Positions 36,482-47,730 are shown, counted from the stretch's first letter. The stretch: DNA of 64,000 nucleotides from Dillenia suffruticosa (GCA_033439265.1 JAVTVX010000002.1:9956174-10020173); one strand, 5' to 3'. Program-made: numbers and translations. The notes: a model not told the origin generated them from the sequence alone.

Positions 36482-37092
36482 GGATGGTTTCCAAACCCAA
36501 ACAAAACCAAAATTAACCCTCCCTAACAGAATCTTTAATTAAAACTCTTTTGTACTCTTTGTTTTAATCCCACCATCATATCACACATCACTCTCTCTCT
36601 CTCTCAAGTAGGAGTACTTGCTTTTCCTCTTTTTCTGTTTTTGGTCAGGCGGTCGTAGAAAAGGCCCGTTTAAAGGCCGAAGCAACTGAGCTTTTGCATT
36701 TTTGCTTCCCATGCTTCCAACATTCGCTCCGTTACGGAATACGCACAAAGTAGCTTCTTTCCCTTCCTCGCTCCCTCACCAGTCACCAGCACGCCTAGTA
36801 GATGACTCGGATCCCTTGGGGTTGCCTTTGGAGGTGCTTAGTATTTATTTTATGCCCTTTCCGATTTGTGCTTATTCAAAAGGTTGACCTTTTGACGAGC
36901 ATGAATGGAACCGGTGGATAAATTTTTTAACTCTTAGTCAAACGGTTCGTACGATTCATGATATTTTAAGATGCGAGGAGTTGAGGTGGAGGAGTTTTAG
37001 CTTTAAGTGTTTCGTATCTTGATTTCAATTATTATTTATTAAATTGCTTAAACTGTCATATCTGCGAGCAGGTTCAGGCCACTTCAATATTT

Positions 37093-37129
<37 letters not shown>

Positions 37130-37169
37130 AAGAATTTAACAAGATATATAAGAATCTAACTCTAAAAAA
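36482..37169. other. GRF promoter and upstream region
   Basis: Probable 5' UTR and promoter of the minus-strand GRF gene, with a CT-rich tract at 36592-36605, followed by AT-rich sequence and a (TTTA)n microsatellite. No coding region seen. Confidence 0.45.
37091..37131. repeat. (TTTA)n microsatellite
   Basis: About ten TTTA tetranucleotide units. Confidence 0.9.
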
Positions 37170-37840
37170 TAAAATAATTATAGATAAAAAATAATTTTGT
37201 TTGTGATCCCGTAACGCGCGACAGATTATGTCACGAGTTAAACTGGTGACATGGGGCTATATCGCGTCTTCAAGACGCGATATAGCCCAACGACTCTCAT
37301 GCACACCGCAGGAGGGAGGGAGAAGGCACTCGCGATAGTGGGCGGCGATCGGGAGGGGGGGAAAGGGAGGCTCCCGCGACTATGGGAGAGGGAGGGAGAG
37401 GGTTTCTGTGGTTGTGGGGGAAGGAGGGAGAGGGAAGAGTGCCATGGGGGGTGGCTGGGGGAGAGAGAGTACCGTAGGGAGGGAGGGAGAGAGTTACGGG
37501 GGAGAGAGGGGCCGTGGGTGGCGAGGGGAGAGAAAGAGCCATGGGGGGAGGGAGGGAGAGAGAGAGAGCCACGGGGGAGGGAGTGGGAGAGAAGCAGTGT
37601 CGTGGGCGAGGGAGGCAGGGAAAGAGAGTCGTGGGCGGGGGAGGGAGGGAAAGAGAGTCGTGGGCGGGGGAGGGAGGAAGAGAGAAGCGTCACGGGCGAC
37701 GGAGGAAGAGGTCGGCGGACTGTGTGTCACGTCTTGAAGACACGACACGTGGGCTTCGCCCAATTGAATACTATCACGTGGTGTTACGGATCCAACTTGT
37801 AATAAAATGAGGTTATTTTTTGATTTTTTTTTAATTATTT
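37170..37840. mobile_element. Unclassified inverted-repeat element with hairpins and purine-rich core
   Basis: The left end contains GATCCCGTAACGCGCGACAG. The right end, reversed, contains GATCCGTAACACCACGTGAT, so the outer parts form an imperfect inverted repeat that extends into AT-rich flanks. Just inside on the left is a near-perfect palindrome (37254-37288). Inside on the right are TCTTGAAGACACG and GGGCTTCGCCC hairpins (37730-37764). The core (37310-37700) is G/A-rich on the plus strand with partly tandem GAGAGTCGTGGGCGGGGGAG units. There is no transposase. It behaves like a MITE or foldback element, but I cannot assign a superfamily and found no target duplication. The long open frames across it are low-complexity artefacts. 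Confidence 0.55.
37254..37288. repeat. Near-perfect palindrome, 17-bp arms
   Basis: GGGCTATATCGCGTCTT and its exact reverse complement are separated by a single C. It would extrude as a cruciform or, if transcribed, fold as a 17-bp hairpin. Confidence 0.95.
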
Positions 37841-39112
37841 TTAAAAAAAAGTTTAAAATTTAATTTCATACATAACTCAGGTTTTACCCTTAACCCAATC
37901 TTTGTTCCATCGGCCAGGGCAAGTCCTTTTATGGGTTTGATTATTTGTCAACTAAAAATCAAACTCTGCCTTAAGAAACCAATTCTAAGTCAAATTGATC
38001 AACAATTGGGTCCATATCTTGTTTAAGTTTTGTTTTGTTTGATTGATTCAAATTAAAAGAAAAATTGTAATATTTAAAATAAAATTAAATTAAATTATAT
38101 AATATTAGTCCAAATTTTATATCAACAAAAAAAATAGAATTTATCAAAATTAAATTTTAAAAAATATATTAAAATAGATTGTTTTATTTGGTTTATCTAT
38201 ATTATTCAAATTAATTGTGTGTACACAAGCATTCTCTGGGGTCACGAGGGGAGGCGGAGCGTTGAAGGGGAGGGGGCTGGAGGGGTTGGAGGGTCACAAA
38301 AAGTACAACCACGTGGTGAAAAGGCAAAGTGAGGAGAGGAGGTCTCATTCTCATCGTTTTCTTTGCTTTTTCGCTCCAAGCAACAAAAAGAAAAAGAAAA
38401 AGAATTCCCAAACTAATATTTTAGAGACCGTACCTTATCAAAATTTGGTCTTCCATCACACTCCGGCGGATTCGTACCTGTGTCAGAAGACGTGTAAGAA
38501 TCTTATTAGTCGGTGATTTTGAATTGAGAGATGGAACGGGTAGCCTTAGTCTTGGAAGAAAGAGTCGGTGAAAAAAAGAAAATTGTGGTGGGGCCGTGAA
38601 GACGGATACGTCGAAACGACGTCGCTTTCATCACTGGCACGGCGTTTACCCAAAACTGAGCATTGACGTTGGGAGCAGTAATTCCGGTGGGGCCCACTCA
38701 GTGGAGGTTTCTTGCATATGTGGGCGGACCTTCCAATCCTGCCCAGCGCCAGCCGTCTGGGGGACCTCCATGCTATGTTATTCGGTATACCTCTCTCTCC
38801 ATTGAGAAGTCACTTTTGAAAATCACGAGGGCGGAGGTCAACCCCCAAAGTTCCTATTGCACCCGGGGACACACTAACTTACCTCTCCATTTTAACCGGC
38901 CACTGTGATATGCGATGTTTATATGGGCGTGGAGATACGCCTTTTCTGTCCCCCAATTCATCCAAACTAATCACGGCTTGTTTTACTACCCTACCCTTCT
39001 CTCGACGACACACAAATGGAGCGAGCCGTGCTGGTGTTAACTAACAATGGCATTTATGTGATTAGATTGAGATTGCAATTGCATGGCGGTGTCGTAATTA
39101 TGTGACAAAAAA
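37841..39112. other. Intergenic region, no gene recognised
   Basis: AT-rich left part, then a GC-richer part (38220-38950) with small open frames on both strands that lack known motifs. Decayed element or promoter-like sequence is possible, but nothing specific is supported. Confidence 0.4.
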
Positions 39113-39460
39113 ATTAAGAGGAGTTGAATCCTGCGTTGAATGGTAAGTGTGAACAAGGAGAGTTGCATGTTTACAAAAGAAGATCTCCTCTGATCCTAAA
39201 CCATCCTCAGCGTCTCTTATTCATTTAGTCAATTTTCTTTCCTATAATATTTTATTAAATATTAATAAAATATTATTCTAAAAATATCCAAAAATATAAA
39301 TATATTTAATCAGATCTCGTTAAATTTTAATATTTTTTCTTTATTTAATAGTTATTATTAGATATAATTATAATGATATATTGTGATATTAAATTATATT
39401 TTTTTGAAAATTATCTTGGAATAATTTTTCAATATAATTGTTCACACGCTATTCACATCT
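39113..39460 (+). repeat. 5' LTR of the copia element
   Basis: Aligns with 42150-42489, sharing GAATGGTAAGTG, CATTTAGTCAATTTTCTTT, TTATTTAATAG and the end TATTCACATCT. Both copies carry many differences. A decayed primer site TTGGTATTAGAATTTGG begins about 14 bases after the aligned end. Confidence 0.75.
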
Positions 39461-39473
39461 AGCTTTCATAACA

Positions 39474-39490
39474 ATTGGTATTAGAATTTG
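39474..39490 (+). other. Decayed Met-tRNA primer-binding site of the copia element
   Basis: TTGGTATTAGAATTTGG corresponds to the initiator-Met site TTGGTATCAGAGC with changes C to T and G to A/T, just after the 5' LTR. Confidence 0.55.
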
Positions 39491-40065
39491 GTCTATCTAA
39501 CTATGCTATATGGTTGCAGTTTTGTCTGATTTTTCACATCAGAAAAAGTTTTCATGAGGCTAATCGACATTGAATCCGGTTGATCTTATATTATATGGTT
39601 ACATCCTAATATGATCTTTTACATCAGAAAAAGATTTTTCTGGGTTAATTGGCATTTTGTATCAATAGATATTACATAATACGGGTGACAAAAATAATTA
39701 ACAATACAAAGTTAGTCACGTTAATATCATCAATTCTGCTCAGAACTACAGTGCCGAAGAATGACAAATTTACAATGGAGATTTTATATGGAACCAGTTA
39801 TTTCGGCATGTGACAAAATGAGGTTATAGACGTTCTTTTTAGTAAGGTATAGACATTACCATTAAAGAAGAGAAACCAAATGATGTTGAGGAGAAAGAAT
39901 GAAAGACGATGAACAGATTAACATGTGGTATATAATTCAATTGTATCTTTTTGGATAACAAAAGTATGTTTTTTTCAAAGAAAAAAAAAACAAACTTCTG
40001 CTAGTAAATTGTGGAAGACACTATAAGAAAATTTCTTAAAAAATAGCAGTCAGAACAAACTCTAT

Positions 40066-40347
40066 ATGAAAAAGAGATTGTTTCGTTTTAACTATATGTT
40101 AGGTGCCACTATGAATGATTATATCACCAGTTCTAATCAGTTGGTGACTGCTCTGAAAAACATGAATGAGACTTTCAAAAATGAAGATTTGACTCTGATA
40201 TTATTGGGATCCCTTCTTAACAATTTCAAATATCTTGAAATTACTTTATTTCATGGGAAAACTATTGTCTCTTTTAATAAAGTAATTACAGTATTATACA
40301 GTTATAAACAAAGAAAAAAAAACATGAAAACACAACTGAAGAAATAG
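40066..40347 (+). pseudogene. Copia gag fragment
   Basis: Open stretch encoding MNDYITSSNQLVTALKNMNE and LTLILLGSLLNNFKYLEITL, matching the UBN2-type copia gag core in which a LxxLPxxY block is expected. The N-terminal third and the zinc knuckle are not clearly preserved. Confidence 0.75.
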
Positions 40348-40599
40348 AAGTTTTAGCTATCAGAGAACATTCGTAGAGTTAGAATAAATGGACAAGAGGG
40401 AGTTAAGATCCAAACCAAAAAAAAAAGATGAATGTGCCTTTTATCAAGAAAAATGACACTAAAAGAAAAATTGTCTGAAACTGAAAATAAAATCAAACCA
40501 AATAAGTTGAAAGCTGTCTCAAATTCAAATATAATTGAATATGATGATGCAGATTTAGAACTCTCACTTATTGTTACACCATCAATTAGCCATTCTAGT

Positions 40600-41095
40600 A
40601 TGTGGCTGTTGGATTCTGTTTACAGCCGCTATATGTCTCCTAATCGGGAATGATTTTTTAATTTTAAATAACAGAAAGGTGAATTGGTCTACATAGTAAA
40701 TAATGTCCCTCTCACCACACATGGGATTGGTTTAATTCGCCTGAGAAATCAGGATGGATCAATCAGACCTTTAACAAGTGTTTTATTTGTACCGGATTTG
40801 AAAAAGAATCTCATCTCTATCGGATCCTTAAAATCAAAATGTTTCAATGTAAAGGTAAAAGATAGAGTAATGAAAATCATCTCTGGTGTACTCACGGTAT
40901 TAAAGAAAATTAGAAAAAACAACAATGTGTATTATTTTCTGGATAGTATAGTTGTTGGGACAACGACAACAATAATAGTTTCTACTCATGATCGTGAGTT
41001 ACAAGCAACTGGAATGTGGCATATGCAAATGGGGCATGCTAGAGAAAAATTTTTGAAACTTCTGATACATCAAGAATTATTGAAAGGAGGATGAG
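40600..41095 (+). pseudogene. Copia protease and pre-integrase region
   Basis: The protease motif WLLDSGASRHM appears as WLLDSVYSRYM near 40602-40635; Gly after DS is lost. After a stop, VLFVPDLKKNLISIGSL (about 40784-40833) and MWHMQMGHAREKFLKLL (about 41015-41064) are the copia protease tail and the pre-integrase HxxH zinc start. Confidence 0.8.
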
Positions 41096-41099
41096 TTTA

Positions 41100-41640
41100 C
41101 AAATTAGATTTTTGTAAGCATTGTATCAAAGGGAAGCAAACAAGGGTGAAATTTGGCACAGTAATCCATGATACTAAAGGTATTTTGGATTATGTTCATT
41201 CAAATATGTGGGGCCTTTCCAAGACAACAATGAAGATGAAGTGTTAGAAATTTTGCTTAAATGGAAAAAATGGTAGAGATTCAAACAGACGTAAAAATCA
41301 AACGTCTTCGTACAGACAATGGTAAAGAGTTAAAAAATGATTCATTTTTGAAAATCTATGAAGATGAAGGCACTGCCAGACAATTCATCATCAGGAATAC
41401 ATCACAACAAAATAGAATGGAAGAACGTATGAATTGGGCATTGTTAGAGAAGGTTCGGTGCATGTTATCCGAAAAGTCTACTGCAGATTATGGTTGCTTA
41501 TATGTATTTGGTTCCATTATATATTATCATGTTAATGAGTCAAAACTGGATTTTAGAGCACATAAGGCAATCTTCGCGGAGATCATAGCTAAGGTGAAAG
41601 GCTATGGCCTTTAGTGTCCCGAAACAAAGAAAGTAATTTT
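41100..41640 (+). pseudogene. Copia integrase fragment
   Basis: CKHCIKGKQTRVKF (about 41113-41155) gives the CxxC of the zinc site. KIKRLRTDNGKELKNDSF (about 41298-41350) holds the second catalytic aspartate. QQNRMEERMNWALLEKVRCML corresponds to the block normally reading QQNGVAERMNRTLLE. An in-frame deletion and stops remove the remainder. Confidence 0.8.
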
Positions 41641-42149
41641 CAGTAGGGATGTTACTTTTGATAAATCTATCATGTTAAAGGTAATTTCAAAAAATATTGA
41701 CCAGACAGGTGATACTTCCAAACAGGTGGAGTTTGAAAAAAATAGAATTATCTTAACAAATGAAAAAGTTGATGGTAACTCTCCTATAATAGAATAAGAG
41801 TGAGATGAAAAAGAGGTGCAGATCCAAGAATCCTAGTAGCAACTTGAATCAATTGCATTAAGAAAGGGAAAAAAGACCATTAAACTATCTGCTCCTTATG
41901 CTAATTTGGTCGCTTCTGTATTAGCAATTCAAATTGATGACATTCGTGCCACCTATAATGAAGTAGTTCAAAATTCAGAACAAGAGCAATGAAGGATTGC
42001 TATGAAAGAGAAGAGACAATCCCTTCAAAAGAATCAGACATATAAGCTTACTAGTCTTCCAAATGGAAAGAAAACAATCAGGTGAAAATAGATATATGCA
42101 AAGAAAGATGAATTTTTTTGACAAGGTTGAGATTTGTAAATATATAGCA

Positions 42150-42489
42150 AAAAATTAAAAGGGGAGTAGAATCCCACATTGAATGGTAAGTGGGAATGAG
42201 GTGAATTACATGGTTATAAAAAGGGATCCCCCTTTAACCCCAAACCACACAATTTCCTCTCATTCCTTTAGTCAATTTTCTTTTCCCTCTTATAATATTT
42301 CATTGAATACTAATAAAGTAGAGTGTATGCATATTTGATCGAATTTCGTTAAATTTTGGTATTTTTTCTTTATTTAATAGATATTATTGGATATAGTTAT
42401 AGTGATATATTATACTATTAAATTACCTTTTTTGGAAAATTATCCTAAGATGATTTTTTAGTACAATTGTTCATATGCTATTCACATCT
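42150..42489 (+). repeat. 3' LTR of the copia element
   Basis: Preceded by a purine-rich tract AAAATTAAAAGGGGAG and homologous to 39113-39460. Contains a TATA-like GTTATAAAAAGGG motif near 42213. Ends at TTCACATCT. Confidence 0.75.
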
Positions 42490-43069
42490 GTAGCGACGCT
42501 TTCGCTACACATGTTTTCGTGGTCCCAGTCGCAGTCTGCTCACTTGAAGATGAACTTGAATAACAAAATAAATGGGTTGTCTTCTTCCAAAACACCAATT
42601 TCTAAACCAAAATGATACAAAATCTTTTGCTTTTCCATATATTATTTCCATTGTGTTTCCCTAAATTGCCAATGGTTCACCAATTCTCTCATGTTATATG
42701 CTAAGACATACAAAGGATTTTTTTGGAGATTTAATGGTATTTAAGGGTCAAAAAAATAGTAACCTTGAGGACTAATATATATATTTTTTAATGTGGTATT
42801 CAAGAACAAGATCCCTTCAATATAGGTTTTAAATTTTGAAATTTTTAAACATCATGAGTAACTCAACAATAACCCCTTTCAAAACCCAGAGAGCAAAAAT
42901 ATTTGTCATCCTATCATTTTCAATATATTTGGGTCTTGCCTAAAATTTGCACAAGTGATAGGTAGGCAGGGTTCTTATTTAATGCCTGGCATAAATTTTG
43001 TTATGTTTGTCACGGAAACATTAAGGTAAGGTAGGGTAGGGCAGGGGTTCACAAGGTTGCATGGTAATT
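42490..43069. other. Spacer between two retroelements
   Basis: AT-rich with a short GGTAGGGTAGGGCAGGGG run near 43028-43047. No gene or element was recognised. Confidence 0.4.
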
Positions 43070-44151
43070 TGTCACGCCCCAAACCGGGATCGTGAACAGC
43101 CGCCCGTTGCCCTAAGATGCCGGCTGTATTTTTACAGAAAATCGGGCAGAACCTCCCCATAAATCGGAGGTTTCCCGTGTACAATTAAACCTGTATAATC
43201 AAAATCAATCTATAATTTAAATAAATGGCCATCCCGGCCTCTCCAAAATCAATAAACACCACCGCCAGCATCCAGAACAACGCAAGGCTACAAGTTTCTA
43301 ACAGTCCTAACCACAGACCTCTACTATCCTGCCCAATTAGAGCATGAACAGCCGCCACACCGAGCGGACCTAAATTTTATGAAAGATACAATAATATTCC
43401 CAAGTACACTCAAGTACGTACAATCGCCTCAATGCAAAGGAAATATGAGAGTTAAATTATACAGTCATCCCAAAATAAGTACATGGCTAACTACGGACCT
43501 CTATGTCAAGACCTCGCAGGGTCGAAACTAAATTAAAAGTAAATCTTACCGTCGGAAATACCAACTCCACTCTAGAGCCTGTAACGTCGCTCTATCACAA
43601 TAAACCTGTCTGAGGAGAGAAAATAGAGGGGTGAGTATCATGGGAAGATACTCAGTGAGTGAGGGGGATAATATCCAGCATAAATAACATAGGTGAACAA
43701 TTGGAGTGTCAAATAACATCAATCGAAATAAAATTCGCATTTCGCAGCAAAACATGATATGTCTATCAATTTGAAATCATTTAACCAATCACACAATAAC
43801 AAGCATATATGCATCCATTTAAAATCAAGTAATGTCAGAGCGAGCCAAAAATAGTCCCGGCAAAGGTCAACCGTGACCAAGGACAGGCGCGTCGGGGGTT
43901 TTTATTATGCATAGACTTTAAAACGCTCTCTACCCCGACGTTGGCCATGAGCTCGCTGGGGCCAACTCATCAACGTGTATAGGACCCCGCCCGGTGCTAG
44001 ACGGTGGCGTCACACACGTCCTCCCCCTACGTGGGTTCAACCGGCCGCGCCTATAGCCTTTAGAATAAATGACGTTTGCGGATACCTCCTGCAGAAGCGT
44101 ATCCGGGCAACCCGTGCCTCTACAAACGCCCTTCGTAGCTACGGAATCATC

Positions 44152-44225
44152 ATAATATCACAAGGGCACAACGTCCCATAGTATCACAAGGGCACAACGT
44201 CCCAGGGCACAACGTCCCACAAGTA
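44152..44225. repeat. Short tandem repeat GGGCACAACGTCCCA
   Basis: Three copies of GGGCACAACGTCCCA, two separated by TAGTATCACAA, within the solo LTR. The motif contains inverted GGGC/GCCC-like ends. Confidence 0.8.
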
Positions 44226-45099
44226 TCATCACATCATCACATAACTAGTGGGCATCCAACCCACGTAGTTCATCAAAAACATTTTAAATTTGCGTGCCAA
44301 TACGTCTCTTCAATTCATTTCAAAACAGCATATCAATGCAACGGTATAAAATGAAATTTATACATTTTCAAGTAATGGCACAATTATTGTTTCATTTCAA
44401 ACCATGGATGCATAGTCATTGTAAATATAATTCAAGACACTCCAAAAATCACAAAACAGATTTCTAAATTTAATATCACACGTCAACGAATGCATATCAA
44501 AGCATGTTTTATCGAAAATGCGACAGAAAATACGTTTTACTATTTTATGCAAGAGATTAGAGTCCCACTCACTGTCTACGGGAGGGAAGTCACTCCCTAC
44601 TGACAAGCCAAATCGAATCTGACCGCTCGAGTCTCCAAAAGGTCAACCTAAATCAGATTATCAACATTTAATATCAAATAAAGGCCAAATCAGGGATTTT
44701 CAATTTTTCCCTTCCAAATTTCTCCCACCTAATTTACAAAACTTCATCATAGATTCTCGTTTCCTCAATTTCGAATCATCTGACTCACCAATGGTCAAGT
44801 TTCTAACATTTATCATTTTTTTTGTCTATTTTTCCTCGAATTTCACACATTTCAATATATTATGTAACTCTCGATCTAAATTCGACCTAATTTCGATAGA
44901 ATTAATTCAAATGTTGAAAATGTTGCATTTCTCTCACCTAGGGTTTCTCGGATTTCCGGATCTAGCTTTCGTTCGCCCGTCAACCTGGTCTAAAACCTGT
45001 AATATTATCAAATTTCAATTATATTAGAAACAACTAAATTTCTAACACCAAACCCTAGGACTTCAACCAAATATAGTCGTTACCTGCAATACAGAAGAC

Positions 45100-45830
45100 G
45101 CAGGTGAGCTCTCGAAGGGGAAAGCCGGTCGCGGGCTCGCGGGCCGTCACGAGCTCACGGGCCGGCGGGCCGGCAGGCTAGCGGGCTGGCCCGCTGGTGG
45201 CTCGCGGCTCTCAGCCCGGCTTGCTGGCCGCAGCGGACTTCGCGGGTTGCAGTGGGCCGCGGCTGGACTGGGCCTTGGGCCGCTGGTGGGCTCGCCGCTG
45301 GTGGGTTGGCCCGCTCACGGGCTAGGGCTCGCTCTCGCGAGCTGGAACGCGCGCTCGCGAGCTGAGGCGCGCGCTCAGGACAGGATTGCGTGCTGTGAGG
45401 TGCGCGCGCTCGCGCAGATGGGTCGCGTGCTCTGCGCACTGTGCTCGCGCAAGGGCGCGCAGGCTAGGTCGCGGGAGATAGCGCAGGCTGGGTCGCGGGA
45501 GATCGCGCGCTGTGGCGCGCTGGGCTCGCGCGCTGGCTAGCGGGAGATCGCGAGCTGTGGCGCGCTGGGCTCTCGCGCTGGGCCGCGCTGGGCTCGCGCG
45601 CTAGGCAGCGCTGGGCTCGCGCACTGGGAGGCGCTGGGCTCGCGCGCTGGGCTCGCGCGCTGGGCTCACACGCTGGGCCGCGCTGGAATCGCGCGCTGGG
45701 CCGCGCACTGGCTCGTGCTGAGTCGCGCGCTGGGCCTTGCGCTGGCTCGCGCGCTGGGCCGTGATAGCTCGAGGCGGCAGCGCTCGCGGGAGGGCCGATC
45801 TGCGCAGTGGCGTGCTCGCGGGAAGGAGGT
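45100..45830. repeat. GC-rich minisatellite of GCGCTGGGCTCGCGC type
   Basis: Dense irregular repeats of CTGGGCTCGCGCG and GCGGGCTGGC-type units, extremely CpG-rich and unlike the AT-rich surroundings. It lies in the solo LTR and yields spurious Ala/Arg/Ser-rich frames on both strands. Confidence 0.85.
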
Positions 45831-45903
45831 CGCGCTGTGGCTTGGTGCGGTGGCGGAAGGGAGAGGCCGCAGCGGAGGAGAAGAGGAGAAAGAGGGAAAG
45901 AGG

Positions 45904-45907
<4 letters not shown>

Positions 45908-45950
<43 letters not shown>
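45908..45950. repeat. (GA)n microsatellite
   Basis: GA run of about 20 units in the solo LTR. Confidence 0.9.
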
Positions 45951-45954
<4 letters not shown>

Positions 45955-46018
45955 GAGAGATTGGGAGAGAGGGAAAAGAGAGATTGGGGCTTTTTTGCCC
46001 CAATCCCGAAATTTTAAT

Positions 46019-46049
<31 letters not shown>
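46019..46049. repeat. Homopolymer T tract, about 30 bp
   Basis: Uninterrupted T run. Its assembled length may be unreliable. Confidence 0.9.
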
Positions 46050-46052
<3 letters not shown>

Positions 46053-46268
46053 GTTTTACATAATTGGTCAATCACTAGTATCATTTGAGTCTATATAACT
46101 TTAGAACATATATTGTTTTGTGCTAATACTCTAATTTACTGTTGTATGTAATAGGATACTCGGAGGCTACCATAAGTTCACATGATTGTCGAGTGATATG
46201 TAGGGTATATAGGGATTGATTAATATTTCTTTCAACGATGCTAAATTGATGGAATAAATCATGTTTTA

Positions 46269-46980
46269 TGATAGAACATAATCCAAAGACCAGCATCATG
46301 AGAATAGAAACTTTTTGAATTTGTGGCCCATCAGACATAACGAATAAAAAGCATATTGTCAATATGGGATTTATCTTTTAGGCGAGTAGAACGGCCCACC
46401 CTCTAGATACATATTGACTAGATTCTCCTAGGTAAGCGCATGTTTGGTTCTCATTTTCACTCGGTGCTTCACACCTTTGTTTGGATGGAGACAATATTTA
46501 TTTCTCTTTAAAATATGGAGTCAACCTTTCGTAATAGGAAATAAAACCTTCGACCGCTGCTGATAAAGAAAGGAATTTTAAGTGATTTGAACTTTCTCAA
46601 ATAATATTTCAAAAATTTGAGAATCTTTCACTATGATCCCATAATCTCAAAATATTTTCATAAGGAAACTAGAATTCTAATATCCCGAAAGTATACGAAA
46701 CTTACCCTGAAAAAGACTATATAAGCATTCTCAATTCAGCTGACTATCCTTTGGCTCTCTAAACATATACAAAGCACACAAGGGCATTTAGAGCTCTCTT
46801 TTAGTCCGTTCTTTCTCTTATCAAAAACTGTTTTCTGATTTGAGTGTCAGAGTCTCTCCTGTCATCAAAACACCCTTTGATGGTCTTTTGTAGATCTTAT
46901 TGATTAAGATCGATAGACGACTAGTTACCTTGCTTAAGTCAATAGAGTCATCATTTGTGGAGCCAAACCCACCTTCAACA
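46269..46980 (+). repeat. 5' LTR of the Tat-like element, 712 bp
   Basis: Begins TGATAGAACATAATCC and ends CCTTCAACA next to the primer site. TATA-like ACTATATAAGC near 46716-46726. Its first part aligns with 55522-55710 and its remainder with 60320-60830. Confidence 0.8.
46716..46726 (+). promoter_or_regulatory. TATA box of the Tat-like LTR
   Basis: ACTATATAAGC lies in the LTR about 265 bp before its end. The related LTR piece has a TATATATA run at the equivalent place (60554-60570). This is the likely retroelement promoter. Confidence 0.5.
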
Positions 46981-46982
46981 GA

Positions 46983-47001
46983 TTGGCATTGTCTGTGGGA
47001 A
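46983..47001 (+). other. Decayed primer-binding site of the Tat-like element
   Basis: TTGGCATTGTCTGTGGGAAC follows the LTR end by two bases. It corresponds to the plant gypsy primer site TTGGCGCCGTCTGTGGGAA with the CpG-containing GCGCCG changed to GCATTG. Confidence 0.75.
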
Positions 47002-47272
47002 CAAACTAAAAAGAAGCTCATTCATTGACCCATCTTTCCTCATGCCAAGAACTACTTCCAGAGCTGCATCCATAGTGGAAGGGCGCACTGTTATGCTGAC
47101 AAACACCATCCAATCAATGGCACCCAACAACCCTATTGAAATTACACCCATTATCAATTTGCCTAAAGACTAAACATCGGTTGTACCGTAAGACCAACTG
47201 ATCCCGCGCCCTGCTCCAGCCTCTCCAGAAAAGGTCACTGACTCGAGATGGCCAAATTCGAGTCCAAACTAT

Positions 47273-47730
47273 TAGAGAAGAGCCCGGGCCGGTTTGGGCC
47301 CGAAAACCGGCCCGGCCGGCCCTGAAAAAGGCCGGCTCGTGAACCGGCCCGGTGCTACAGTAACCCGAACCAGACCGAACCGGGTACTGTAGCGGGCCGG
47401 GCCGGTTAAAGGGTTTTTGGAACCATGAACCGGCCCGGATATGGAACCGGCCCGGCCCGGCCGGTTCCAACCGCTCTTTGACCCTTTTTTTTTTTTGAAT
47501 TTTTTTTTAAATTTTCCCCCTCCTTGTTTGGCCAAACCGGCCCGGCCCGGTGTGAACCGGCCCGTCGGTTCCGGTTCAGCGGGCCGGGCTGGTTCAAGCA
47601 AAAAAAATTTTGGAACCGGCCCGGCCCGGCCCGGACTGACCTAGGAACCGCAGCCAACCCGGCCCGCGGTTCCTGGAACCGCCCTTGAACTGGACCGGGC
47701 TCGGCCCGGCCCGGCCCGGTTACATGTCTA
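47273..47730. mobile_element. Non-autonomous hAT element (MITE), 458 bp, with 8-bp target duplication
   Basis: Flanked by an exact 8-bp direct repeat CAAACTAT (47265-47272 and 47731-47738). Ends are TAGAGAAGAGCCCGGGCC on the left and, reversed, TAGACATGTAACCGGGCC on the right, an imperfect inverted repeat starting TAGA. The interior is made of many CCGGCCCGG and GGTTCC units in both directions around a T-rich centre, so the single strand can fold extensively. No transposase. An 8-bp duplication and TAGR-type end fit hAT. The long minus-strand frames over it are artefacts of the GC repeat. Confidence 0.88.

Larger units (their letters stand above)
39113..42489 (+). mobile_element. Ty1/copia element with both LTRs, most of pol deleted
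   Basis: Two direct repeats of about 350 bp flank a copia coding region. The order is LTR, decayed Met-tRNA primer site, gag, protease, integrase, a short stretch just before reverse transcriptase, polypurine tract and LTR. Reverse transcriptase and RNase H are missing and several stops break the rest. The element could not move by itself. Homology between repeats seems to start slightly before the expected LTR start, so ends are approximate. Confidence 0.8.
43070..46070 (-). mobile_element. Solo LTR, about 3 kb, of a Del/Tekay-like gypsy element
   Basis: On the minus strand it ends CCGGTTTGGGGCGTGACA, the terminus commonly seen just before a Met-tRNA primer site in large-LTR plant gypsy elements. 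Here the next bases are unrelated to any primer site, so the LTR stands alone. Internal landmarks are GGGCACAACGTCCCA repeats (44160-44225), CACTCACTGTCTACGGGAGGG near 44568-44590, a GC-rich minisatellite (45100-45830), a (GA)n run and a long T run. The outer start at about 46070 is inferred and no flanking duplication was found. Open frames across it are low-complexity artefacts. Confidence 0.55.

Noticed and set aside
37238..37810. Overlapping open frames of up to 183 residues on both strands
   Set aside because: All are readings of the purine-rich core of the inverted-repeat element, with no conserved domain.
45464..46084. A 206-residue minus-strand open frame and several overlapping plus-strand frames
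   Set aside because: They are produced by the GC-rich minisatellite, GA tract and T run of the solo LTR. The translation is low-complexity Ala/Arg/Ser/Pro with no motif.
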